A stretch of 64,000 bases of DNA from Massilia sp. WG5 (lineage in GTDB: Bacteria; Pseudomonadota; Gammaproteobacteria; Burkholderiales; Burkholderiaceae_D). The stretch's first letter is position 1. The number at the start of each line of letters is the position of its first letter. The notes beneath the pieces were generated by a model. The model had not been told where the DNA came from and searched no databases. It saw only the letters and a list, made by a program, of their open reading frames with translations. The DNA lies in the NCBI RefSeq assembly GCF_001412595.2, contig NZ_CP012640.2, positions 1,550,001 through 1,614,000 of the forward strand, read 5' to 3'. Shown here one piece after another: positions 42,003 through 52,527 of the stretch. Both the position numbers and the translations under genes were made by a program.

Positions 42003-45000
42003 TTGCCGGCCCCGGGTTGCGGCGTCAGCAGCGCCGGCTGCTGCGGCTCGGGCCTGGCCGCGGGATGTCCTCCATCCGGCCCGTCGTCCGATCCGGGTCC
42101 ATGTGGCTTGGCCGGCGCTTCCCCGCCCCAGCGCCGCGCCAGGCGGTCGAAGGCCAGGTAGATCACCGGCGTGGTGAACAGGGTCAGCATCTGGCTGACG
42201 ATCAGGCCGCCGAAGATGGCCAGGCCCAGGGGACGCCGCAGCTCGGCGCCCTCGCCCCAGCCCAGCATCAGCGGAACCGCTGCGAACAGCGCCGCCAGCG
42301 TGGTCATGAGGATGGGACGGAAGCGCAGCATGGCCGCCTGGTGGATCGCGGTGCGCGGGTCCTTTCCTTCGTCGCGCTCGGCCTCGATGGCGAAGTCGAT
42401 CATCATGATCGCGTTTTTCTTGACGATGCCGATCAGGAGGATGATGCCGATGATGCCGATCACGCCCAGGCCCTGGCCGGTCACCAGCAGGGCCAGCAGC
42501 GCGCCGACGCCGGCCGACGGCAGCGTCGACAGGATGGTCAGCGGGTGGATGTAGCTCTCATACAGCACGCCCAGCACGATGTACACGCAGACCACCGCCG
42601 CCAGGATCAGCCAGAGCTGGTTCGACAGCGAATTCTGGTAGGCCCCGGACGCGCCGAGGAAGGTCATGGTGACGGAGGCCGGCAGCTTGATCTCCTGCGC
42701 CACGTCCTTGATCGCGCTGACGGCCGTGCCCAGCTTCACGCCGGACGCCGTGTCGAAGCCGATCGTGGTGGCCGGATACTGGGCCACGTGGGTGATCTGC
42801 AGCGGCGCGGCCTGCTCGGTGATCGAGGCGATGCTTGAGAGGGGCGTCGGGCGGCCGGCGCCGGTGCGCAACTGCAGGTTGGACAGGGCGTCGAGCGTCA
42901 TGTCCGCGGGCTGCTGGGCTTCCAGGATCACGCGGTACTGGTTCGTCTCGGTAAAAATCGTCGAGACGATGCGCTGGCCGAAGGCGCTGTACAGGGCGTC
43001 GTCGATGTTCGAGGCCGTCACCGACAGGCGCGATGCGCTGTCGCGGTCGATGTTGACGTAGGCCGCGGCGCCGGTCGCGCCGGCGTCGGTGACGACGTTG
43101 CGCAGCTCCTTGCGCTTCGCCATGGCCTGCGACAGCTTGTTCGCCCATTCGGTCACGGTCCTGGTGTCCGCGCCTTCGATCGACAGGCGGTACTGGGTCG
43201 GGCCGCTCTCGGCGTCGATGGTGAGGTCCTGGGTCGGCTGCAGGTAGAGGTTGACGCCGGCCACGTTGCGGGTCACCCGCTCGCGCAGGCGGTTCATCAG
43301 CTCTTCCTGGTCGCCGCGCCCTTCCTTCAGGTTGATCAGCATGGTGCCGGTGTGGAGCATGGTGTTGTTGGCGGCATCCACCCCCACCGTCGAGCTGAGC
43401 GAGGCCACTTCCGGGTCGGCCAGGATCTCGCGCGCGGCGGCCTGCTGCAGCTCCGTCATCGCCTGGTAGGAGATCGCCTGGCGCGCTTCCACCCGGGCCT
43501 GCAGCTGGCCGGTATTCTGGGTCGGGAACAGGCTCTTCGGAATGAAGACCCACAGCAGCGCGGTCAGCACCAGGGTCGCCAGCGCCACCAGCAGGGTCAG
43601 GCCCTGGCGCGCCAGCACCCAGTTCAGCGAGCGGTCGTAGTAGGCGATGATGTCATCGAAGGTGGCCTGGAACCAGCGCGCGAAACGCGAGTTGTGCGAC
43701 TCGTCGTGCTGGCGCAGCCAGCGCGCCGACATCATCGGCACCAGGGTCAGCGAAACCACGGCCGAGATCAGGATCGTGATCGCCAGCGTCACCGCGAATT
43801 CGCGGAACAGGCGGCCCACCACGTCGCCCATGAACAGCAGCGGGATCAGCACCGCGATCAGCGACACCGTCAGCGAGATGATGGTAAAGCCGATCTGGGT
43901 GGCGCCCTTGAGCGCCGCCGCCATCGGCTTCTCGCCCTCTTCGATGTAGCGCGAGATGTTCTCGATCATGACGATGGCGTCGTCGACCACGAAGCCGGTG
44001 GCGATCGTCAGCGCCATCAAGGACAGGTTGTTCAGGCTGTACCCGAGCAGGTACATGACGCCGAAGGTGCCGACCAGGGAGATCGGCACGGCCAGGCTGG
44101 CGATCACGGTGGCGCGCAGGCTGTGCAGGAAGGCGAAGATCACCAGCACCACCAGCAGCACCGCCAGCACCAGCTCGATCTGCACGTGCTCGACCGAGGC
44201 GCGGATGCCGGTGGTGCGGTCGGACAGCACGTCCACGCGCAGGGTCGGCGGCAGGCTGGCCTGCAGCTCGGGCAGGCGGTCCTTGATGGCGTCGACGGTG
44301 GCGATCACGTTCGCGCCCGGTTGGCGCTGCACGTTCAGGATGATGGCCGGCTTCATGTTCGCCCAGGCGCCCAGCTTGACGTTTTCCGCGCTGTCGACCA
44401 CCTTGGCGACGTCGCCCAGGCGCACCGGCGCGCCGTTGCGGTAGGCGACGATCAGGTTCGTGTAGTCCGGCACCGTCACCAGCTGGTCGTTGGCGTTGAT
44501 GGTGTAGGCGCGCGCCGGGCCGTCGAAGCTGCCCTTGGCGCTGTTGGCGTTGGCCGCCGTGATCGCGGTGCGCAGCGTATCGAGGCCCAGGCCGTTGGCC
44601 GCCAGCGCTTCGGTATTCGCCTGGATCCGCACCGCCGGGCGCTGGCCGCCCTGCAGGGTCACCAGGCCGACGCCGGTGACCTGGCTGATCTTCAGCGCGA
44701 GCCGCGTGTTGACCAGGTTCTGGACCTCGGTCAGCGGCATCGTGTCGGAGGTGATCGCCAGCGTCAGCACCGGCGCGTCGGCCGGGTTCACCTTGGCGTA
44801 GACCGGCGGCGCCGGCAGGTCGGTCGGCAGCAGCGAGCCGCCCGCATTGATCGCGGCCTGCACTTCCTGCTCGGCCACGTCCAGGGTCTGGCCCAGGCTG
44901 AACTGCAGGGTGACGACCGACACGCCGGCCGCGCTGGTGGAACTCATGCGCGACAGGCCGGACATCTGGCCGAACTGGCGCTCCAGCGGCGCGGTCACGG

Positions 45001-45184
45001 TGCGCGCCATCACCTCCGGGCTCGCGCCCGGGTACAGCGTCTGCACCTGGATGGTCGGGAAGTCGACCTGCGGCAGCGCCGACAGCGGCAGGAATTTATA
45101 GCCGACCAGGCCGGCCAGCACGATCGCCAGCATCAGCAGCGATGTGGCGACCGGCCGGCGGATGAATGGGGCGGATGGGCTCAT
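41999..45184 (-). CDS. mdtB: RND efflux permease, MdtB/MuxB type
   Basis: 1061 aa. ATG 45184 gives the family start [47 protein letters not shown]; a longer frame upstream lies inside the adaptor gene and is discarded. TM4 carries [22 protein letters not shown]. MdtB and MdtC form a 2:1 trimer in E. coli in which MdtC binds substrate and MdtB drives proton translocation. The C-terminal tail (from about 1015) is Pro/Ala/Gly-rich and longer than usual. The gene begins 1 bp past the adaptor stop. Confidence 0.94.
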   Translation of the reverse strand: MSPSAPFIRRPVATSLLMLAIVLAGLVGYKFLPLSALPQVDFPTIQVQTLYPGASPEVMARTVTAPLERQFGQMSGLSRMSSTSAAGVSVVTLQFSLGQTLDVAEQEVQAAINAGGSLLPTDLPAPPVYAKVNPADAPVLTLAITSDTMPLTEVQNLVNTRLALKISQVTGVGLVTLQGGQRPAVRIQANTEALAANGLGLDTLRTAITAANANSAKGSFDGPARAYTINANDQLVTVPDYTNLIVAYRNGAPVRLGDVAKVVDSAENVKLGAWANMKPAIILNVQRQPGANVIATVDAIKDRLPELQASLPPTLRVDVLSDRTTGIRASVEHVQIELVLAVLLVVLVIFAFLHSLRATVIASLAVPISLVGTFGVMYLLGYSLNNLSLMALTIATGFVVDDAIVMIENISRYIEEGEKPMAAALKGATQIGFTIISLTVSLIAVLIPLLFMGDVVGRLFREFAVTLAITILISAVVSLTLVPMMSARWLRQHDESHNSRFARWFQATFDDIIAYYDRSLNWVLARQGLTLLVALATLVLTALLWVFIPKSLFPTQNTGQLQARVEARQAISYQAMTELQQAAAREILADPEVASLSSTVGVDAANNTMLHTGTMLINLKEGRGDQEELMNRLRERVTRNVAGVNLYLQPTQDLTIDAESGPTQYRLSIEGADTRTVTEWANKLSQAMAKRKELRNVVTDAGATGAAAYVNIDRDSASRLSVTASNIDDALYSAFGQRIVSTIFTETNQYRVILEAQQPADMTLDALSNLQLRTGAGRPTPLSSIASITEQAAPLQITHVAQYPATTIGFDTASGVKLGTAVSAIKDVAQEIKLPASVTMTFLGASGAYQNSLSNQLWLILAAVVCVYIVLGVLYESYIHPLTILSTLPSAGVGALLALLVTGQGLGVIGIIGIILLIGIVKKNAIMMIDFAIEAERDEGKDPRTAIHQAAMLRFRPILMTTLAALFAAVPLMLGWGEGAELRRPLGLAIFGGLIVSQMLTLFTTPVIYLAFDRLARRWGGEAPAKPHGPGSDDGPDGGHPAARPEPQQPALLTPQPGAGK

Positions 45185-45185
45185 G

Positions 45186-46613
45186 CTATTGAGCCGTCCC
45201 TTCGGCCGGCTGCTGGCGGCGGCGGTGCTGGCCCGGCTGGCCCGGCTGGCTCTGCTGCCCGGCCGGCGCCGGCTGGGCGCTGCCCTCGGCCGGCTGCGCG
45301 GCGCCGCCCTGCCCGCCCTGGCCGCGGCGGCCACCGGCGCCACCCGCCGGACGATCGCCCGGCAGCGTCACCTTGGCCCCGTCCTTCAGGCGGTCGGCGC
45401 CCTCGGTGATGACGGTCTCGCCGCCTTCCAGGCCGCTCGCGATCTCGACCCGCTCGGCGTTGGCCTGGCCGCGCTTGACGTTGCGCAGCGCGACCGTCCT
45501 GGTCTGCGGGTTCAGCACGTAGACGTAGTCGCCGCTGGCGCCGTGGCGCAGGGCCGTCACCGGCACCGTGATCGCATTCTTGATGGTGTTGACCTGCAGG
45601 CGGATGTTCACGAACTGGCTCGGAAAGAGCTTGCCGCCGTCATTGGTGAAGCGGGCCTTGGCGCGCACGGTGCCGGTCTGGGTGTCGACCTGGTTGTCCA
45701 TCGCGAAGAAGCGGCCCTCGGCCAGGGTCTGGGTGCGGGTGCGGTCGAGGGCGATCGCCGGCAGGACCGCGTTCTGGCCGATGCGCTGCTGCAGTTCCGG
45801 CAGCTGGTCCTGCGGCACCGCGAATTCGACGTCGATCGGCGACATCTGGGTGATCACCGCGATGCCGTTCGTATCGCCGCTGTTCACCAGGTTGCCGATG
45901 TCGACGGTGCGCAGGCCGACCCGGCCCGAGATCGGCGCGCGCACCTGGGTGTAGCCGAGATTGATGCGGGCGATGCCTTCGGCCGCCTTGTCGGTGGTGA
46001 CCGTGCCTTCGAGCTGCTTGACCAGGGCGGCCTGGGTGTCGACGTCCTGGCGTGCGATCGAGTCCTGTTCCAGCAGGGTGCGGTAGCGCTGCAGCAGCAC
46101 GCGCGCGCTTTCCAGCTGGGCTTCGTCGCGCTGGCGCTGGCCGGTGGCCTGCAGCACGCTCATTTGCGCCGGGCGCGCATCGATGGTGGCCAGCACCTGG
46201 CCTTCCTTGACCAGCTGGCCTTCGGTAAAGGTGATCTTCTGCAGCACGCCACCGACCTGGGGCCGCACGGTCGCCACCGCCGCCGGGGTCACGGTGCCCA
46301 GGGCTTCGAGCGTGATCGGGATGTCGCTGCGCTCGGCCTTGCCGACGCCGACCGTGGTCGCCGCCATGCCGCCGCGTCCTCCGCGCCCGCCGCCGGGACC
46401 GCCGCCACCCGCACCGGGTCCGCCGCCCTGCCCGCGCGCGCCCGCCGCCGCGCCGGCACCCGCCCCCGCCGGCTGGTGGGTCAGGTGCCAGGCCAGCCAG
46501 CCCAGGCCCGCCATGGCGAGGATGGCAACGATGGCGCCGATCACGCGCGAGCGGCGGGTGCGCTGGGGTCGGGTGCTGGTCTTTTCCTTGTCGGGAGTGA
46601 CGGTCGGGTTCAT
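45186..46613 (-). CDS. mdtA: RND periplasmic adaptor, MdtA type
   Basis: 475 aa from ATG 46613 with AAGGA 6-7 nt upstream. One TM helix (23-42), then a nearly pure Gly/Ala linker (49-82), then the adaptor proper: [46 protein letters not shown], a short alpha hairpin, lipoyl second half [25 protein letters not shown], beta-barrel and membrane-proximal domains. The C-terminus is a Pro/Gly/Gln-rich tail. It is the first gene of the four-gene pump operon. The region 46614-46722 upstream should hold the operon promoter; no regulator gene is adjacent. Confidence 0.93.
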   Translation of the reverse strand: MNPTVTPDKEKTSTRPQRTRRSRVIGAIVAILAMAGLGWLAWHLTHQPAGAGAGAAAGARGQGGGPGAGGGGPGGGRGGRGGMAATTVGVGKAERSDIPITLEALGTVTPAAVATVRPQVGGVLQKITFTEGQLVKEGQVLATIDARPAQMSVLQATGQRQRDEAQLESARVLLQRYRTLLEQDSIARQDVDTQAALVKQLEGTVTTDKAAEGIARINLGYTQVRAPISGRVGLRTVDIGNLVNSGDTNGIAVITQMSPIDVEFAVPQDQLPELQQRIGQNAVLPAIALDRTRTQTLAEGRFFAMDNQVDTQTGTVRAKARFTNDGGKLFPSQFVNIRLQVNTIKNAITVPVTALRHGASGDYVYVLNPQTRTVALRNVKRGQANAERVEIASGLEGGETVITEGADRLKDGAKVTLPGDRPAGGAGGRRGQGGQGGAAQPAEGSAQPAPAGQQSQPGQPGQHRRRQQPAEGTAQ

Positions 46614-46702
46614 GCGAGTCCTTGGCGGCCGAGTGTTCAAAAGCACAATAAAAATGATCAGCCGAATGTAGCACGGAGCGTCGCGAACTTGTGTTTCGTA
46701 AC

Positions 46703-46749
46703 GTACCAAACCAAAAACGAAAACGGGCGCGGATCGGCTCCGCGCCCGT
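46703..46749 (-). terminator. Rho-independent terminator of sppA
   Basis: An 11-bp perfect stem (ACGGGCGCGGA with TCCGCGCCCGT, 46723-46749, 5-nt loop) is followed on the minus strand by TTTCGTTTTTGG. It lies 74 bp after the sppA stop and insulates the RND operon. Confidence 0.8.
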
Positions 46750-46822
46750 AGGTAACAGCTTGCTCAGGCGTACAACTTGTTACAAAGGCCTAACGCTTGT
46801 AAAGAGAATCAGTGACAGCGGG

Positions 46823-48694
46823 TCAAGGCGCCTCGCACAGGCAGTGGGTCACCGCAGCGAAGGGCTGGCGGCGCGAGGCCACCTGCGACAGCCAGCCCAA
46901 GTCCCTGGCCACGCCGGCGGCGGCGCCGGACGGCAGCGCATCCAGGGCCAGGTCGGCCGGCAGCAGGCCAAGCTTGACCTGCACGTTCAGGGCCTGGGCA
47001 TCCGACACGCCAAGGCGCTGGAGGACGCGCTCGAACAGGGTGTCCGGACGCTCGGCGTAGGCGATGCGGAAGTCGCCGTCCAGGTGGGCGCGCCTGGCAG
47101 CCGACTGCAGCGCGTCGCCATAGCTGCCGAGACGGTCGACCAGGCCGCGTTCCTTGGCCTGGGCGCCGGTCCAGACCCGGCCCTGCCCCACCGCGTCGAT
47201 CTTCTCGGGGGTGGTGCGGCGCGCGATCGCGGCCTTGGTGGTGAACTCGTCGTAGATATGGTTGATGCTGGCCTGGATCACCTGGCCGAAGCGCGGATCG
47301 AGCGGTCGCAGCGGGTTGTAGGCGTCGGCCAGCCAGGTCGTGGTCACGCCGGCCGTGTGGATGCCCAGCTTGTCGACCACCTTGTCGGCGGTCGGCAGGA
47401 TCGCGAACACGCCGATCGAGCCGGTCACGGTGTTCGGGTCGGCGATCACCTCGTCGGCCGCCATCGAGATCCAGTAGCCGCCCGATGCCGCCACGTCGCC
47501 CATCGACACCACCACCGGCTTGCCGGCATTGCGGGTGAGTTCCAGCTCGCGGCGGATCAGCTCGGAGCCGTAGGCGCTGCCGCCCGGCGAGTTGATGCGC
47601 AGGACCAGGGCCTTGACCTGCTTGTCCTCGCGCGCGGCGCGGATCATGTTGGCGGTCGAGATGCCGCCCACCATGCCGGGGCCGCCCGTGCCTTCGGTGA
47701 TGTCGCCGGCCGCCACCACCACGCCGACGGCGTCGCCCAGCATCTTCGGCGGATTGCGCGACAGGTAGTCCTGGAAGGAGACCTGGCGGAAGGTCTTGTT
47801 GGCGTCGTCGTACACGCCGCGCTTGACCATCAGGGCGCGCACTTCGTCGCGGGTCTTCAGGCCGTCGATCAGCTTCCAGTCCAGCGCGACCTTGCCGGCG
47901 TTGCCGTTGGCGGCCGCCATGCGCTGCGGCAGTTCCTCGATGCCCTTGGCGATGGCACCGGCCGGCAGCTTGCGCGCCTTCTCGACTTCGGCCGTGTAAT
48001 TCGCCCACAGCGCGTTGTACAGGAAGCTGTCGGCTTCCTGGGCCGCCGGCGACGGGCCGTTGCCGATATACGGCTCGGCAAAGCTCTTGTAGGTGCCGAC
48101 CTTCATCAGGTTGACCGTCACGCCGACCTTGTCGAGGGCGTCGCGGTAGTAGTTGCGGTGGCGCCCGAAGCCTTCGATCAGGACCATGCCCATCGGGTGC
48201 AGGTAGACCTCGCTTGCGTGCGAGGCGACCATGTAGCGCTTCTGGTCGTAGGTGCCGCCCCAGGCGACCACGGTCTTGCCGGCCGCCTTGACGCGCTCGA
48301 CGGCGGCGCCGAATTCGCGCAGCGAGGCCAGGCCGCCGCCGTCCATCTCGTCGAGCAGCAGCACGACGCTGTTGATGTTCGAATCCTTGGCGGCCGCGTC
48401 GAGCGCGTTCAGGACGTCGCGCAACTGGATCAGGTGGCGTGCATTGCCGCTCAGCGCCGCGACCGCGGAATCGCGCACGCTGCCGGCCTTTTCTTCGACC
48501 AGTTCGCCCTTCAGGTCGAGCACCAGGGCGGTCTTCGGCGCCAGCGGCTTGAGGCCGCCGCCGAAGATCGCCATCAGCAGCAGGATCACGATGAGCAGGA
48601 ACAGCAGGTTCAGCACGAAGCGGCGGGTGGCGTCGAGGCCGCGCCAGAGCGCGCCGACACCGCGGCGCAAGGAAGAGGCTGGCTTGAATGGCAT
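46823..48694 (-). CDS. sppA: Signal peptide peptidase SppA, 67-kDa type
   Basis: 623 aa, the double-domain Gram-negative form. An N-terminal TM (about 25-45) anchors it to the inner membrane facing the periplasm. The Ser/Lys dyad is split between the two repeats: Lys203 in KVGTYKSFAEP and Ser404 in GDVAASGGYW, equivalent to K209 and S409 of E. coli. It degrades signal peptides left in the membrane after secretion. AAGGAC lies upstream of the ATG. A C-terminal extension of about 20 residues ending in HCLCEAP is unusual. Confidence 0.95.
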   Translation of the reverse strand: MPFKPASSLRRGVGALWRGLDATRRFVLNLLFLLIVILLLMAIFGGGLKPLAPKTALVLDLKGELVEEKAGSVRDSAVAALSGNARHLIQLRDVLNALDAAAKDSNINSVVLLLDEMDGGGLASLREFGAAVERVKAAGKTVVAWGGTYDQKRYMVASHASEVYLHPMGMVLIEGFGRHRNYYRDALDKVGVTVNLMKVGTYKSFAEPYIGNGPSPAAQEADSFLYNALWANYTAEVEKARKLPAGAIAKGIEELPQRMAAANGNAGKVALDWKLIDGLKTRDEVRALMVKRGVYDDANKTFRQVSFQDYLSRNPPKMLGDAVGVVVAAGDITEGTGGPGMVGGISTANMIRAAREDKQVKALVLRINSPGGSAYGSELIRRELELTRNAGKPVVVSMGDVAASGGYWISMAADEVIADPNTVTGSIGVFAILPTADKVVDKLGIHTAGVTTTWLADAYNPLRPLDPRFGQVIQASINHIYDEFTTKAAIARRTTPEKIDAVGQGRVWTGAQAKERGLVDRLGSYGDALQSAARRAHLDGDFRIAYAERPDTLFERVLQRLGVSDAQALNVQVKLGLLPADLALDALPSGAAAGVARDLGWLSQVASRRQPFAAVTHCLCEAP

Positions 48695-48723
48695 TCTGAT
48701 GTCCTTTGATTTATTTCTTAAAA

Positions 48724-48742
48724 CCGGGGTCAGACTCCGAAT
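48724..48742 (+). repeat. GGGGTCAGA repeat, copy 6
   Basis: ACCGGGGTCAGACTCCGAATT in the 67-bp gap between sppA and the sodium:solute symporter gene. It is the same type as copy 1, 12 kb away. Confidence 0.8.
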
Positions 48743-48761
48743 TAAGTCAATTGATTATAGG

Positions 48762-50231
48762 TTAAGCCGTCACGATTGCAGGCTTGATCGTCGCCCGGCG
48801 CGAGATCGCCAGCAAGCCGATAAACACGAGTGCGCCATTGACGATAAGCAACTCCAGGCCGAGGCGGTAATGACCGAGCAAATAATGCTGGTTGTACTCG
48901 AGCAGCGCGCACAGGATCGGCGCGCCGACCGTCACCACCGGCACCAGGCTGTCGTTCAGCGTGCGCTTCGTCATCATGCCGAAGGCGAACAGGCCCAGCA
49001 GCGGTCCGTAGGTATAGCCGGCCAGCTTCAGGATCACGCCGATCATGCTCGGATTGTCGACCCATTTGAAGAACAGCACCATCAGCAGGAACAGCAGCGC
49101 GAAGCCGAGGTGGACGTGGCGGCGCAGGCGCGACCTGGCTTCTTCGGACAGGTCGTCGCGGCGCTGGATGCCGAGGATGTCGATGCAGAAGGTCGAGGTG
49201 AGCGCGGTGATGGCGCCGTCGGCGCTGGGGAACAGGGCCGAGATCAGGGCGATCAGGAAGACGATCTGGACCGCCGCCGGCAGGTGGCCCATGACCACGG
49301 CCGGGAAGATCCTGTCGCCGGTGGCGGACACGCCGGCGATCGGCGCGTACAGGTACAGCAGGCCGCCCAGGAACAGGAAGCTCGACAGCACCACCACCAG
49401 CACCGCGGTCAGGCTCAGCAGGTTTTTCTGGGAGTCGCCCACGGTCTTCACGGAGATGGTCTTCTGCATCATCTCCTGGTCCATGCCGGTCATGGTCACG
49501 ACGATGAAGGCGCCGGCCACGATCTGCTTCAGCCAGAAGCCGGGGCTGTCCGGATCGAAGGTGAACACGCGCGACAGGCCGCGCTCGTGCATCTGCTGCA
49601 GCGCCTGCGGGATGCTCAGGTCGAGCTGGCCCAGCATGAACCAGACGCAGGCGAACAGGCCGCCCAGCATGCAGGTGGTCTGCAGGGTGTCGGTCCAGAC
49701 GATGGTCTTCACGCCGCCCTGGTAGGTGTAGAGCAGGATCATGCCGAGCACGACGAAGGTGGTCAGCCAGAACGGCACGCCCAGGCTGTCGAGGATGATG
49801 TTCTGCAGCACCGCCACCACCAGGTACAGGCGCGCGGTGGCGCCGAACAGGCGCGAGAGGATGAAGAAGCCGGCCCCGCTCTGGTAGGCGCGGCGTCCGA
49901 GACGGCCGTCGAGGTAGGTATAGATCGAAGTCAGCTTCAGGCGGTAATACAGCGGCAGCAGCAGGTAGACCACGGCGATATAGCCGAACACGTAGCCGAT
50001 CAGCACCTGGCCGTAGCCGAAACCGTCGATGCCGACCGCGCCCGGCACGCTGATGAAGGTGGCGCCGGACAGCGTGGTGCCGACCATGCCGAAGGCGACC
50101 AGCATCCAGTTGCTGTTCTTGTTACCGATGAAGAAGCTGTCGTTGTTGGCGTTGCGCGAAGTTGCCCAGGCGACGCCGAGCAGCAGTGCGAAATAAGCGA
50201 TGAGGATGCAGAAAAGGAGTGCCGGGGACAT
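48762..50231 (-). CDS. Sodium:solute symporter (SSS family)
   Basis: 489 aa with about thirteen membrane helices. FGMVGTTLSGATFISVPG in the first helices, YTYLDGRLGRRAYQSGAGFFILSRLFGATARLYL, and VFLIALISALFPSADGAITALTSTFCIDI in the eighth helix region correspond to the sodium and substrate sites of SSS transporters. The substrate may be an organic acid, amino acid or sugar; no catabolic gene nearby helps. It sits upstream of sppA on the same strand, with a dispersed repeat in the gap between them. Confidence 0.92.
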   Translation of the reverse strand: MSPALLFCILIAYFALLLGVAWATSRNANNDSFFIGNKNSNWMLVAFGMVGTTLSGATFISVPGAVGIDGFGYGQVLIGYVFGYIAVVYLLLPLYYRLKLTSIYTYLDGRLGRRAYQSGAGFFILSRLFGATARLYLVVAVLQNIILDSLGVPFWLTTFVVLGMILLYTYQGGVKTIVWTDTLQTTCMLGGLFACVWFMLGQLDLSIPQALQQMHERGLSRVFTFDPDSPGFWLKQIVAGAFIVVTMTGMDQEMMQKTISVKTVGDSQKNLLSLTAVLVVVLSSFLFLGGLLYLYAPIAGVSATGDRIFPAVVMGHLPAAVQIVFLIALISALFPSADGAITALTSTFCIDILGIQRRDDLSEEARSRLRRHVHLGFALLFLLMVLFFKWVDNPSMIGVILKLAGYTYGPLLGLFAFGMMTKRTLNDSLVPVVTVGAPILCALLEYNQHYLLGHYRLGLELLIVNGALVFIGLLAISRRATIKPAIVTA

Positions 50232-50307
50232 CAGGGATCCGATAACGATTGACTAAGCGCCGAGCAATATACACGGAAGCTGGGCGGAGAGCCATTGCCG
50301 GAGAAAC

Positions 50308-50766
50308 TCAGATCCCCTGCGCCGGCACCCTCTCGAAGGGCCCGATGCAGGCCTCCATCGACTCGTCCTGGCACATCACGAAGCGTGCGCCGGAGGGGTG
50401 GAAGCGCAGGTAGTTGGTGGCGCGGGTGCCGACCTGCATCACCTCGCCCGAGCAGTCCTGCTTGCCGTTGTCCTTGACGATGCGGTCTTCGAGCTTGTAG
50501 AAGCCCTTGGCGCTGGGCTTTTCGGCCACCGTGAATTCGCTTTCCGACACCTCTTGCGCGCTCTTGACAAGGGTGGTGCCGTCGCCGCGGAAGTGGTAGG
50601 TCTCGGAGCAGTTGAGCTGGGGAATACTCAGGACCCAGATCCCGAGCAGCGGATGGGAGGCCGACGGTGCGCTTGCGCGCGCCGGGGCAGCGGCGGCCGC
50701 GAACGGCGCAGTACACGTACCGGCCAGCGCGGCGGCGAGAAGGAGCAGTCCGGTAAGCGGTCGCAT
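50308..50766 (-). CDS. Hypothetical secreted protein with four cysteines
   Basis: 152 aa, family not recognised. A signal peptide (MRPLTGLLLLAAALAGTCTAPFAAAAA) is followed by a compact domain starting HPLLGIWVLSIPQLNCSETYHFRGDGT. The GIW..........YHFRGDGT pattern recalls lipocalin-like (DUF4488 or similar) beta-barrels that begin G.W and have an FxxDGT strand. Four cysteines in the mature part (NCSE, DCSG, MCQD, ACIG) could form two disulfides, consistent with a periplasmic location. It stands alone between the NYN gene and the symporter. Confidence 0.7.
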   Translation of the reverse strand: MRPLTGLLLLAAALAGTCTAPFAAAAAPARASAPSASHPLLGIWVLSIPQLNCSETYHFRGDGTTLVKSAQEVSESEFTVAEKPSAKGFYKLEDRIVKDNGKQDCSGEVMQVGTRATNYLRFHPSGARFVMCQDESMEACIGPFERVPAQGI

Positions 50767-50853
50767 GATGTCGGTCCTTTACGCAAACGGGCAAGCCCGG
50801 GGTGCCTTGTCATTATGGCACACCCAGGCCTGGCCGCGCGCGCGCGTCCCGGC

Positions 50854-52458
50854 TCAGGCCCCTTCCGGCGTCTTCGGCTTGGCCGGGCGGCGCGCGCGGG
50901 CGGCCGGCTTGCGCGACGGCGCCTTGTGGGCCGGGCGGGTCGATTTCTTGCGCTGCTTGTCGCCCTGCGCGTCGCCCTGGCCGTCGGCCGGCGCCGGATC
51001 GGACGGGTCGGCGTCGGTCACGGCGTCGCTGTCGGCAGCGTCCACATCGGACACGGCCGGCACCGGAACCGGCGCCCCGGCATCGACCGCAGCAACGGCA
51101 TCGGCAGCGATGGCCGCATTCTCGGCGCCGGCTTCGGGCGTGGCCTCGGCGCTTGCCGCGGCGCGCGCTGCGGTGCCCTTGCGAGCGGCCGGCTTGCGCG
51201 GCGTGCGGCGGCGTTCCTTCACCGGGGCGGCCGGCGCTTCCGCGACAGCTTCGGCTTCAGTGTCGGCTTCGGGCGCGGCTGCCGGGGCGGCGTCGATCGC
51301 TTCTTCGACCAGGTCCGGGGTCGGCGCCGGCCAGGTGGCGATGCCGAGGTCTTCCGGCGCCTCTTCCTGCGCTGCCGGCGTGTCCACCGGGGCGGCGGCC
51401 TGCTCGGCGCCCTCGTTGCGGCCCTTGCGGCCACGGCCGCCGCGGCGGCGCGATTCGCGCGCCGGGGCTGCCGCCTGATCGCCGGAGCGCGGCATCTCGC
51501 TCGGCTGCTCGCCCTGCGTTTCCGCCGCCAGTTCGTCGCCGCGGTCCGGCACACCGGCTTCCGGCATCGCCGGGACTGCCTGCATCTGCTCGGTCTCGGC
51601 CACGGCGCCGAGCGCCTCGTTGGCCTGGCCGTTGCCGCTGCGGTAGACATAGGTGCCCGACTTCTCGTCGCGGCCGAATTCGAACAGGCCGCGGGTCTGC
51701 GCGTCTTCCAGCAGGTTGCCGAAGGTGCGGAAGCCATAATAGGTTTCGGAGAAATCCGGACGGCGCCGCTTCAGGGTGTCCTTCAGCAGCGAGGCCCAGA
51801 TCTTGCCGGTGTCGCCGCGCTCGGAGACCAGGGCGTCGAAGGTCTCGACCACCATCTCCAGCGCCTGCAGCTTGCGCGCTTCCATCTCTTCCTTCTTGCG
51901 GTTGCTCTCGTCGGAAGGACGGCGGCCCTGCTGCTGCGGCTGGCTCTTGCGCTCGTCGCGCTTGGCGGCGGCGCGGCGCACTTCGCGCACCAGGTCGTCG
52001 TAGAAGATGAATTCGTCGCAGTTGGCGACCAGCAGGTCCGAAGTCGAATTCTTGACCCCGACGCCGATCACCTTCTTGGCGTTCTCGCGCAGCTTGGACA
52101 CCAGCGGCGAGAAATCGGAATCGCCGGAGATGATCACGAAGGTATCGACGTGGGCCTTGGTGTAGCACAGGTCGAGCGCGTCCACCACCATGCGGATGTC
52201 GGCCGAGTTCTTGCCCGACTGGCGCACGTGCGGGATTTCGATCAGCTCGAAGTTCGCTTCATGCATGGTCGCCTTGAAGCCCTTGTAGCGGTCCCAATCG
52301 CAATAGGCTTTCTTGACCACGATGCTGCCCTTGAGCAGCAGGCGTTCGAGGACGGGCTTGATGTCGAATTTCTCGTAATTCGCATCGCGCACGCCGAGCG
52401 CGACGTTCTCGAAGTCGCAGAACACCGCCATGCTGATGTTTTCTGAAGATGAAGCCAT
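50854..52458 (-). CDS. NYN-domain (LabA/DUF88) protein with LOTUS domain and disordered tail
   Basis: 534 aa from ATG 52458. Residues about 10-150 form a NYN/PIN-like nuclease domain with acidic residues in place: FCDFENVA, the SADIRMVVDALDL block and VIISGDSDFSPLV. Residues about 190-270 resemble an OST-HTH/LOTUS domain (ALEMVVETFDALVSERGDTGKIWASLLKDTLKRRRPDFSETYYGF), which binds RNA in other proteins. The remaining 260 residues are low complexity, rich in Ala, Glu and Pro, with basic patches RRRGGRGRKGRNEG and [22 protein letters not shown] cytoplasmic RNA-processing role is inferred. Alternative ATG at 52488. Confidence 0.85.
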   Translation of the reverse strand: MASSSENISMAVFCDFENVALGVRDANYEKFDIKPVLERLLLKGSIVVKKAYCDWDRYKGFKATMHEANFELIEIPHVRQSGKNSADIRMVVDALDLCYTKAHVDTFVIISGDSDFSPLVSKLRENAKKVIGVGVKNSTSDLLVANCDEFIFYDDLVREVRRAAAKRDERKSQPQQQGRRPSDESNRKKEEMEARKLQALEMVVETFDALVSERGDTGKIWASLLKDTLKRRRPDFSETYYGFRTFGNLLEDAQTRGLFEFGRDEKSGTYVYRSGNGQANEALGAVAETEQMQAVPAMPEAGVPDRGDELAAETQGEQPSEMPRSGDQAAAPARESRRRGGRGRKGRNEGAEQAAAPVDTPAAQEEAPEDLGIATWPAPTPDLVEEAIDAAPAAAPEADTEAEAVAEAPAAPVKERRRTPRKPAARKGTAARAAASAEATPEAGAENAAIAADAVAAVDAGAPVPVPAVSDVDAADSDAVTDADPSDPAPADGQGDAQGDKQRKKSTRPAHKAPSRKPAARARRPAKPKTPEGA

Positions 52459-52527
52459 GTTTGTTATTGAGAATGTGTTGGTGGACAAGCTATCCGGCGG
52501 ATTATACGCAACAACACGGATTCCACC

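Noticed and set aside
38670..42161. A 1163-residue open frame on the plus strand opposite mdtC
   Set aside because: His/Gln/Arg-rich antisense shadow; mdtC has clear RND motifs over the whole length.
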